Source: Mesorhizobium_G sp050247155
GTDB lineage: Bacteria > Pseudomonadota > Alphaproteobacteria > Rhizobiales > Rhizobiaceae
Direction of reading: 5' to 3'
Length of the DNA stretch: 64,000 nucleotides
Assembly (NCBI GenBank): GCA_050247155.1
Contig: JBFWUS010000019.1
Span: forward strand, 9,897-73,896
Shown: positions 48,301 to 55,266 of the stretch, one piece after another
How the letters are laid out: each line of letters begins with the position of its first letter
Numbering within the stretch: position 1 is the first letter of the stretch
The notes under the pieces: generated by a model
What the model was told of the DNA's origin: nothing
The model's input: only the letters and a program-made list of their open reading frames with translations
The model's database searches: none
Made by a program: the position numbers and the translations under genes

Positions 48301-50838
48301 GCCTTCGGAGACCGCGCCGTCTTCAAACTCGGCCTTGACGCCGATCATGTCGGTGGCGGGCTTGATCGCGATATCGACCGAGCGTTCGACCGCGCGGCCA
48401 GCGCCCTCGCGCATGCGCACCGTCACACCGGCATTGATGAGCCGTGTGGTGGACGGTACCGCATCGATCGCGACCGGCACTTTCGCCGTGCCGTCCTCGC
48501 CGATCAGCGGCAGGTCTTCCAGCGGGATTGTCGTGCCGTCGCCTTGCTCTTCATCGGCTAGGCCGAAAGCAAAATTCTTGAAGCGGTCCCAGGTTGGCGT
48601 GGTGGTGAGCTTGATTTCGCCTTCCAAGGCAAGGCCGGCTGCCGGCGCGCCGTAGAGGAACTTGCCGTCGACATCGACGTCAGTGGCCTCGTCGCGGGCG
48701 ATCTCGGTCTTCTCGGCCTTCAGATTGATCTCGATGCGATCCGGCACAAAGTCTTCGACCAGGAAGGTCTTGGTCGCGACCGGCGATTTTTCCGGGTCGG
48801 TGTAGAGCGAGACGGACCAAGCGCCGCGCATGGCGTTATTCGGAACGGGCAGTTGCACGGCATAGCCGCCGGCCGATCCGCCGTCGGCTACGATGCGGCG
48901 TTCCTCGACGCCGTCGGGGCGTGAGAAGATGAAGGTCATCGGCAGTTTCTCGACCGCCTTGGCCGAATCGTCGCGCGCTAGCGCGCCGACATGCACGGTT
49001 TCGCCGACGCGGTAGATGCCGCGTTCGGTCCAGGCAAAGACGTCCAGCGCGCCGGGCGAGGCGCGGCCCTCGACACCGCGATCGGAGAGGTCAAAGCCGG
49101 CCTTGGTCATGTCGAGGAAGACGAAGTCGTTGCCGCCCTCGGCATTGGCCATAAGCACCGCGGGAACCATCGAGCCGTTGCCGCGGGTCAGGCCGGGGTT
49201 GAACGTGGCGCGGCCTTCGGCGTCAGTTTTGGCGGTGCCGAGAATCTCGTTGTTGCGGGCGAGCAAAGTCAACTCCGCATTGGCGATCGGCTTGGCGCTG
49301 CCCAGCGAGCGGGCGAAGACGTTCAGGCCATCCTGGCCGGTATAGGTGGTGAGGCCGATATCGGAGACGACGAACCATTGTGTGGCCTTGGCGTCATAAT
49401 ATTCGGCGTTGGATTTTTCCGGTTGCGCGGTCAGTACATAGACGCCGGGCTTGCGCTCGGGGATCGCCTGGTCGACAGGGAAGGAGGTGGTCACTTCCTT
49501 GTTGAGTTCAGGCGCGATGTCGAGCTTGCCCTCCCAGACCGGCTCGCCCATGTCGTCTTCGATGTTGCTGATCTCATAGCCATCGAGCTGGCGCAGGAAA
49601 TTGTAGCCGCTGAGCAGGCGCGCGAGAGAGCGGTCGCCGATGCGATAGAGCTTGATGTCGGCAACGTTCATATTGACAGTCACGACCGGGATGCCGCGAC
49701 GGCCACCGGACGGCAGCACGAAGCTGTCGCCGGTGAAGCGCACGGACGGCGGACGGTCCTGCATATAGATCGAGAGCGAGACAGGGGCTTCCAGCACTTC
49801 GCCGATCTGCGCCGGCAGGCCGGTGCGGAACGCCACCTGATAGTGTTTGCCGTGTTCCAGACCCTCGACGCAGATCTGCCGGTCCTTGGCTTCGATCGCC
49901 TTGGCCTGCTGGCCGTCGACGGTCACGAATGGCGTATAGTCGACGCCGACCTTCACCAGGTCTTCCGAGAATTGTGCGCAGATGCGCGGCGAAGATGTGT
50001 CCGCCTCGACGGTGTGCTCCACCATGCGGAAGCCTTTGCGCGCTTTCAGATCCTGGTATTCGGCCTGCAGCGAAGCGTCGGGTTGCAAGGCGAGGCTCGC
50101 CTCATAGGCCATCAGCGACGGGCGGAAGAGTTCGCGGCGGTCGAGCGTGCGCGCCATCACGGCCAGCGCTTCGGCGCGGGTTTTTGTCGTGCGCTGAAGC
50201 TGGTAGGCGTTCCAGATCGCGGAAGCCGCATCGCGGTTCAGCGAGGAGGTTTCCTGACCATTGACCGGCTGCGTGGCCAGCATGGCGGTTGCCAGCTTGG
50301 TCCACAGATTTCCATCATCCGGCGACAGCGCGATGGCCGAAATCAGCTTGTTCATCGCCGTGCGCGGATCGCTCGCCTTGGTGGCGGTTTCGGCCGCCGT
50401 GACGAGACCGGCGAGACCTTGCGTCGGGTCGACGGCTGTCGAGGCCAGCAGGCGGTCGCGATAGGAGCGCGCTTCATCGACCATATAGGTCGGGAAGAAA
50501 CCCAGGGCCGGCGGCGCGCCGATATCGGGATCGCCGGCGAGCGTCACGACCTTGCCAGCCACCGCGCCCTTGAACGGCTTCATCTGGCTGAAGTCGGATT
50601 TCATGAAGCACCACTTGGCCTTCACATTGTAGGTGAAAGCGCGGCAGGCGCTTTCGGCCAGGCAGACTGTCTCGCACTGGTCGAGCGTCACGTCGCGTTC
50701 GGAGCGCAGGTCGAAGCCGAAATAGTCGCTGTCCTGCGTCGTGACGACGTCACGCGATTCCTGCGCCGCGGCCGGTAAGGCTGCGAATGTCGATAAGAAC
50801 GCGAGTATCGAAAGCGCCTTGATCCACGACAGCCGCAT
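45361..50838 (-). CDS. Bacterial alpha-2-macroglobulin with N-terminal PAN/Apple domain and thioester
   Basis: 1825 aa from ATG 50838, which has GGAGGG upstream; the longer frame to 50919 lacks a site. A signal peptide (ALSILAFLSTFAALPAAAQ) precedes a PAN/Apple-like domain (DQCETVCLAESACRAFTYNV). MG domains follow (GVYVLTAQPEKSNAEYYDAK, GIYRVGETVHVGALARDDSA). The thioester motif is Cys1378 in YPYGCAEQTTSRALPLLYV, inside the alpha-alpha toroid. These periplasmic proteins trap proteases and are linked to PBP1C in repairing damaged envelope. pbpC follows. It lacks a lipobox, unlike E. coli YfhM. Confidence 0.92.
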   Translation of the reverse strand: MRLSWIKALSILAFLSTFAALPAAAQESRDVVTTQDSDYFGFDLRSERDVTLDQCETVCLAESACRAFTYNVKAKWCFMKSDFSQMKPFKGAVAGKVVTLAGDPDIGAPPALGFFPTYMVDEARSYRDRLLASTAVDPTQGLAGLVTAAETATKASDPRTAMNKLISAIALSPDDGNLWTKLATAMLATQPVNGQETSSLNRDAASAIWNAYQLQRTTKTRAEALAVMARTLDRRELFRPSLMAYEASLALQPDASLQAEYQDLKARKGFRMVEHTVEADTSSPRICAQFSEDLVKVGVDYTPFVTVDGQQAKAIEAKDRQICVEGLEHGKHYQVAFRTGLPAQIGEVLEAPVSLSIYMQDRPPSVRFTGDSFVLPSGGRRGIPVVTVNMNVADIKLYRIGDRSLARLLSGYNFLRQLDGYEISNIEDDMGEPVWEGKLDIAPELNKEVTTSFPVDQAIPERKPGVYVLTAQPEKSNAEYYDAKATQWFVVSDIGLTTYTGQDGLNVFARSLGSAKPIANAELTLLARNNEILGTAKTDAEGRATFNPGLTRGNGSMVPAVLMANAEGGNDFVFLDMTKAGFDLSDRGVEGRASPGALDVFAWTERGIYRVGETVHVGALARDDSAKAVEKLPMTFIFSRPDGVEERRIVADGGSAGGYAVQLPVPNNAMRGAWSVSLYTDPEKSPVATKTFLVEDFVPDRIEINLKAEKTEIARDEATDVDVDGKFLYGAPAAGLALEGEIKLTTTPTWDRFKNFAFGLADEEQGDGTTIPLEDLPLIGEDGTAKVPVAIDAVPSTTRLINAGVTVRMREGAGRAVERSVDIAIKPATDMIGVKAEFEDGAVSEGSAATFSVIGVDNTGNRKALSGLQWTLVKIERDYQWYRNGNSWNYEPITYTRNIANGKLDVAADKDGTITVPTEWGRYRLEVETADPDGPKTSYEFESGWYVEATSTETPDGLEIALDQDKYVAGSVAKLKVSPRFAGELQVIVGSERVLKTFNTTVPAEGATVDIPVDASWGGGAYITATLFRPGNGPESRMPARSIGLTWLAVDPKAQTLQVAFATPEKTEPNKPLSIPVTVTGAAALSDAYVSIAAVDVGILNLTRYEAPDPESWYFGQRMLGLEIRDLYGRIIDGSLGADGKIRTGGDGGLSAQGNPPKEKLVAFFEGPVKLDADGKATVNFDIPQFNGTVRVMAVAWNNEAIGHGQKDVIVRDPVVITAGYPRFMAPGDSAIMRLDIANTDAPDGDYNLAIETTGEMSTGSAQLPTKVALTAGKRSVVTVPLLPQKAGDTTVTIKLAKDGGGPAVQQVLNIPVRPAQLPVTTRLVVDLGPNGKALRIDKELLAASLLENATVSVGVSPSAAFDVPSLIMTLDRYPYGCAEQTTSRALPLLYVSELAAGAGMKDEPELRKRIQEAIYRVLNYQSSAGSFGLWGPGSGDLWLDSYVTDFLTRARELNYDVPQQAMAQAVNNLQNSIGYDVDIESRGTEIAYAMYVLARNKKASIGDLRYYTDTKLEAFSSPMAVAQLAASLSLYGDSQRANETFQAAFTLAKSKPEFDWYRSDYGSKLRDGAAILAMAAESNPTPPIVPELIKYVGAERNKVRWTSTQDEAWMLLAARALRQGGDKIQLDLGGAQHKGNFTATLTGAQVAERPLVITNTGSEAVQAVVTTVASPKLPLPAGGDGFAIERTYYQMDGTEANVTEVNQNDRFVVILNVTENNAWPSRVLVSDLLPAGFELDNPGLVNSANLSNFDWLPETSYAHLEFRDDRFIAAFDRNSGDARSFSFAYVVRAVTPGVFAHPAATVEDMYRPQFAARTATGMMEIKAQ

Positions 50839-51283
50839 GCCACCCTCCAGCGAAGTCATATTCAGCGAAGGCCGGGATGTTCTACCGCCCGCCCGGATTG
50901 TCAACCCGAACGCCGCCACGAAAACCCCAGTTTGCCCGATGCCGATTTGGAGGGTTGATTGTGGCTCAATGCGGGCAACGTTGCGCAGACGCGGAGATTA
51001 TTTCGTCTCTTTGTAAGGCGCTTGGCCAGGCTTGCGGAGAAGCTGCTGCTCCCAGACAGAATTATTATCGACCTCAACCGTCGGTTGATTGGGTGTCGAG
51101 TTCTTCATTCTTCCTTAACAATTAGCAAATTTGCGCCAAGCTTGTCGCAATCACGCAAACGACGCCTGACTCAAAATTGCACATTTATGCGTGAGGGAGG
51201 GGCAGTCCGTCTTTGACAGGGCTGCTCCGATGCGGAAAGATACAGCCAAACAATAACCGCAGACATCACAATGGGAGCACGAC
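50839..51283. other. Gene-free divergent region between alpha-2-macroglobulin and peptide transporter genes
   Basis: 445 bp with no reading frame that looks real. It must hold the promoters of both divergent operons. The part near 51105-51180 is AT-richer than its surroundings (CCTTAACAATTAGCAAATTT), which suits a promoter, but I could not assign -35/-10 pairs with confidence. A GGGAGC site lies at 51272-51277 just before ATG 51284. No long inverted repeat was seen. Confidence 0.5.
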
Positions 51284-52939
51284 ATGAGTTTCTATTCGAG
51301 TAATGGGGACCGTGTCCCCGACCACATTCGCGAGGCAGCGAAGAAGGTGGGGGCCGGTGAACTCGATCGCCGCGAATTTCTTGCCCTTGCCAGCGCCTTC
51401 GGCGCGACGACCGCTGCTGCATACGGCATGCTGGGCCTTGCCGCTCCAACGCCGGCAATGGCACAGGAGCCGAAGAAGGGCGGCGTCATCCGGGTCTCGA
51501 TGTTCGTCAAGGAACAGAAGGATCCGCGCACTTACGACTGGCCGGAGATGGCGAACGTCACCCGTCAGTTCCTTGAGCCGCTGGTGAAATACACCCGCGA
51601 GTTCACCTTCGAGCCATCGCTGCTGGAGAAGTGGGAAATCAACGACACGGCGACGGAATATGTGCTGCATGTGCGTAAGGACGTCACCTGGAACAATGGC
51701 GACGCCTTCAATGCCGACGACGTGATGTTCAACTTGCTGCGCTGGTGCGATGCGGCCGCGGAAGGCAATTCGATGGCCGCGCGCATGGGCGCTTTGGTCG
51801 ACCCGGCCACCAAGAAGGCCAAGGACGGCGCGATTACCAAAGTCGACGATCACACGATCAAGGTCGTCTTCCCGTCGCCGGATATCACCTTCATCCCGGG
51901 CCTTTCCGATTATCCCGGCATCGTCGTGCACCGCGATTTCGAAAAGAATGGCTCCGATCTGATCAAGAACCCCGTAGGCACCGGCCCGTTCGAGCTCGTG
52001 TCCTATGACGTCGGGTCCAAGGCTGTTCTGAAGCGCCGCGAAAACGGCAAGTGGTGGGCCGGCGAAGCCTATCTTGATGGCGTCGAGTTCATCGACTACG
52101 GGCCTGATCCGTCGGCGGCGGTCAGCGCTTTCGAGGCTGGCGAAGTCGACACCAATTACGAGACCGTGTCGGACTATGTCGACATTCTCGATGGGCTCGG
52201 CCTGGTCAAATCGGAGGTCAATACGGCGGCGACCATCGTTGCGCGCATGAACGTGGCCAACAAACCCTATGACGACGAGAAGGTGCGTCGTGGCGTGCAG
52301 ATGGCTGTCGACAATGCGACCGTTCTGCAACTCGGTTATGGTGGACGCGGCACAGTGGCCGAAAACCACCACGTGTCGCCTATCCATCCCGAATATGTAG
52401 AGATTCCGAAGCAGACCCGCGATGCCGAAGGCGCTAAGAAACTGCTCGAAGAAGCCGGACAGGCTGATTTTGAACACGACCTGATCACCACCGACGAGGA
52501 CTGGCACAAGAACACAGGCGACGCGATCGCCGCCCAGATCCGCGAGGCCGGCATCAAGGTCAAGCGCACCGTGCTTCCGGGCTCGACGTTCTGGAATGAC
52601 TGGACGAAATATCCCTTCTCGATGACCACCTGGAATATGCGTCCGCTGGGCGTGCAGATCCTGGTTCTCGGCTACAAGTCAGGCGAGGCCTGGAACGAGA
52701 GCGCGTACGCCAATCCGGAATTCGACAAGAAACTGACGGAAGCCACGTCGGAACCGGATGTCGAGAAGCGTAAGGTGCTGATGAAGGATCTCGAAACGAT
52801 CCTTCAGGGTTCAGGCATTCTGATCCAGTCCTATTGGCGCTCGCTCTACAACCACTCGGCTCCGCATGTGAAAAACTTCGGCATGCACCCGACCTACGAG
52901 CACGATTTCTACCGGGTCTGGCTCGACAAGGAAGCCTGA
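51284..52939 (+). CDS. Peptide/oligopeptide ABC transporter substrate-binding protein (SBP_bac_5), Tat-exported
   Basis: 551 aa. The N-terminus has a twin-arginine motif (LDRREFLALAS) and a long hydrophobic segment up to PTPAMAQ, so it is probably exported folded. The mature part is SBP_bac_5: FEPSLLEKWEINDTATEYVL, HVRKDVTWNNGDAFNADDVM, LIKNPVGTGPFELVSYDVG, YDDEKVRRGVQMAVDNATVL. It starts a four-gene operon with two permeases and a fused ATPase. The cargo is most likely a peptide or similar solute. Confidence 0.92.
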   Translation: MSFYSSNGDRVPDHIREAAKKVGAGELDRREFLALASAFGATTAAAYGMLGLAAPTPAMAQEPKKGGVIRVSMFVKEQKDPRTYDWPEMANVTRQFLEPLVKYTREFTFEPSLLEKWEINDTATEYVLHVRKDVTWNNGDAFNADDVMFNLLRWCDAAAEGNSMAARMGALVDPATKKAKDGAITKVDDHTIKVVFPSPDITFIPGLSDYPGIVVHRDFEKNGSDLIKNPVGTGPFELVSYDVGSKAVLKRRENGKWWAGEAYLDGVEFIDYGPDPSAAVSAFEAGEVDTNYETVSDYVDILDGLGLVKSEVNTAATIVARMNVANKPYDDEKVRRGVQMAVDNATVLQLGYGGRGTVAENHHVSPIHPEYVEIPKQTRDAEGAKKLLEEAGQADFEHDLITTDEDWHKNTGDAIAAQIREAGIKVKRTVLPGSTFWNDWTKYPFSMTTWNMRPLGVQILVLGYKSGEAWNESAYANPEFDKKLTEATSEPDVEKRKVLMKDLETILQGSGILIQSYWRSLYNHSAPHVKNFGMHPTYEHDFYRVWLDKEA

Positions 52940-53045
52940 TAGACCACGAAAACGGGGGAGGCGACCTTCGCCTCTCCCGCTTCGTCGGAATGCCAACAAA
53001 CCGAGGGGTGGCATTTCCGTTCCCAAGCCGTCGAGGTGACCGCAC

Positions 53046-54083
53046 GTGCTTTCTTTCATTCTGCGCCGCTTGGGCGTCATCGCATTGACGATGCTCTGCC
53101 TGACTCTGGTCGTCTTCTTCCTGATCAATCTCGATCCGAACCTGAAGAAGCTGGCGATCACCCAGACGGAAATGCGCGCGACGGCGGAGCAGCAGGAAAG
53201 CTGGCTGGAGCGAAACGGCTATCGCCAGAACTTCTTCATCCGTTATGGACAATGGCTCGGCGTCTGGCCGAAACAGCCGGTAATCGACCCGGCTACCGGC
53301 GAGGCGAAGCCACGCTTCGCCTTCTGCAATGAGTCCTCTGAACCAGCGTTCTCGGGCATCCTGCAAGGCGACTTCGGTTGCTCGACCAAGTACAAGGTGC
53401 CAGTCGCGCAAAAACTGTTCCCGGCGCTCGGGGCGACCGGGCTGCTGATGTTCTGGGTGATGGTGACCATGGTGCCGATCGCCCTGCTGGTCGGCATCCT
53501 GGCCGGCATGCGGGAAGGATCGCGGACAGATCGCACCTTGTCCGTTGCCTCTATCGCGACCACGGCGACGCCCGAATATGTGTCCGGCGTCATCTTCGCG
53601 GTCATCTTCGCGTCCTGGCTCGGTTGGCTGAATGGATCAGCGGCGAGCGCGACGGCGCAGGGGATCACCTTCTACAACTTCACCCTGCCGGTGATGACCA
53701 TGGCCATCTACGGCATCGGCTACATTGCCCGCATGACGCGCGCCTCGATGGTCGAAGTGATGACGCAGCAGTATATCCGCACGGCGCGGTTGAAGGGGCT
53801 TTCGTTCAGTTCGGTCGTCATCAAGCATGCCCTGCGCAACGCGCTCATCGCGCCTTTCACCGTGATCATGCTGCAATTCCCATGGCTGCTGACCGGCGTC
53901 GTGATCGTTGAAACGATGTTCCGTTACCAGGGTTTCGGCTTCCTGCTCGTTGAGGGGGCGGCGGCAAACGATATCGACCTGTTGCTCGGCTGCTCGCTCG
54001 TCTCGGTGTTCGTGGTGCTGTTCACGCAGCTCCTGTCGGATGTCGGCTACGCCTATCTCAACCCGCGTATTCGTGTTCAGTAG
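53046..54083 (+). CDS. Peptide ABC transporter permease (DppB-like)
   Basis: 345 aa from GTG 53046, just after GAGGTGACC. The first helix (FILRRLGVIALTMLCLTLVV) is followed by a longer than usual periplasmic segment, about residues 30-120 (WLERNGYRQNFFIRYGQWLG, CNESSEPAFSGILQGDFGCS), then the transmembrane core. The EAA loop is YIRTARLKGLSFSSVVIKHA followed by LRNALIAPFTVIM. It is the DppB/OppB partner of the next gene, separated from it by 9 bases. Confidence 0.92.
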   Translation: MLSFILRRLGVIALTMLCLTLVVFFLINLDPNLKKLAITQTEMRATAEQQESWLERNGYRQNFFIRYGQWLGVWPKQPVIDPATGEAKPRFAFCNESSEPAFSGILQGDFGCSTKYKVPVAQKLFPALGATGLLMFWVMVTMVPIALLVGILAGMREGSRTDRTLSVASIATTATPEYVSGVIFAVIFASWLGWLNGSAASATAQGITFYNFTLPVMTMAIYGIGYIARMTRASMVEVMTQQYIRTARLKGLSFSSVVIKHALRNALIAPFTVIMLQFPWLLTGVVIVETMFRYQGFGFLLVEGAAANDIDLLLGCSLVSVFVVLFTQLLSDVGYAYLNPRIRVQ

Positions 54084-54092
54084 GGGGCCGCG

Positions 54093-55250
54093 ATGCAGCA
54101 CGAATATATCGGCGTCTTCCAGATCATTATCGGCGTTATCGTCCGCTTCTGGCCGGTCTGGGCGGCACTCGCCGTCGTGATGGGTGCGAGCTTCGCCTAC
54201 CGCAAGCAGCTCGGCCTCTACGGCCAGCTCTATGGCACCGGCGTCGGAATTGCCGGCGTCGGCATCTGCTTCTTTTGGCTATTCACCGCGATCTTCGCGC
54301 ACACGATCGCGCCGTTCGATCCGCTCCAACAGATTTCGGTGATGAAGGATGCCTTGCCCGGCGCGATCGAGCCGGAGTCCGGCATGCCTTTCCTGTTCGG
54401 TGGCGACAAACTCGCCCGCGATGTGTTCAGCCGCATGGTGGAAGGCAGCCGCATCGTGCTGATCATCGCACCGGCGGCGACCGCCTTTGCGCTGATGGTC
54501 GGCATCACGCTTGGCCTGCCGGCGGGCTATTATGGCGGCCGGATCGACCAGATATTGTCTTTCCTTGCCAACCTCGTGCTGGCTTTCCCAGTGATCCTGC
54601 TGTTCTACCTGCTGGTGACGCCGGGCATCATGGATACGCCGATCCCCTATGGGCTGGCCGGGCTGTTCTTCATCTTCCCGATCATCTTCTTCTGCACGCT
54701 GTTCTACACGCGCTTCAAGAACCGGCCGGATCGGCTCTACTGGCTGATGGGGCTGACGCTGCTGATTGGCGGCTGGGTCTATGTTGGCCTGGTGTTCAAC
54801 GCCGATCCGCTAGGCATCGTGTCGATTGCGCCGAACCAGCTCAACATCTTCGTCGCGGTTGTGTTCGCCTCGAGCCCTGGCGTGTTCCGCATTGTGCGCG
54901 GCCTGGTGATGGACATCAAGACGCGCGATTACGTCGCCGCTGCGCAGACGCGCGGCGAGAGCCCGTGGTACATCATGCTGTGGGAAGTGCTGCCCAACGC
55001 GCGCGGCCCGCTGATCGTCGATGCCTGTCTGCGCATCGGCTACACCACGATCCTGCTCGGCACGCTCGGTTATTTCGGCCTCGGCTTGGCGCCAGAAAGC
55101 CCAGATTGGGGCACGGCGATCAAGGACGCCAGCCGGCTGCTCAGATCGTTCATTCATCCGGCGCTTCCGCCGACGATCGCGCTGATGAGCTTCGTGCTTG
55201 GGCTGAACTTGCTGGCCGACGCGCTGCGCGAACAGTCCCTGAAGGATTGA
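54093..55250 (+). CDS. Peptide ABC transporter permease (DppC-like) with inserted membrane segment
   Basis: 385 aa, about 90 longer than a typical DppC. The normal landmarks are present: PFLFGGDKLARDVFSRMVEG, LPAGYYGGRIDQILSFLANL and the EAA loop YVAAAQTRGESPWYIMLWEV. Between the helix near LAFPVILLFYLLVTPGI and the EAA loop lies an extra hydrophobic block (GLAGLFFIFPIIFFCTLFYT, LYWLMGLTLLIGGWVYVGLV). It is followed by the fused ATPase 16 bases later. The insert may be a feature of this rhizobial transporter subgroup. Confidence 0.9.
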   Translation: MQHEYIGVFQIIIGVIVRFWPVWAALAVVMGASFAYRKQLGLYGQLYGTGVGIAGVGICFFWLFTAIFAHTIAPFDPLQQISVMKDALPGAIEPESGMPFLFGGDKLARDVFSRMVEGSRIVLIIAPAATAFALMVGITLGLPAGYYGGRIDQILSFLANLVLAFPVILLFYLLVTPGIMDTPIPYGLAGLFFIFPIIFFCTLFYTRFKNRPDRLYWLMGLTLLIGGWVYVGLVFNADPLGIVSIAPNQLNIFVAVVFASSPGVFRIVRGLVMDIKTRDYVAAAQTRGESPWYIMLWEVLPNARGPLIVDACLRIGYTTILLGTLGYFGLGLAPESPDWGTAIKDASRLLRSFIHPALPPTIALMSFVLGLNLLADALREQSLKD

Positions 55251-55266
55251 CGGAGAGGTCGAGAAG

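Noticed and set aside
48991..50778. 595-aa open frame on the plus strand opposite the alpha-2-macroglobulin gene
   Set aside because: Mirror frame of a real gene with domains and a thioester; composition is that of a complement shadow (also true of 46921-48180).
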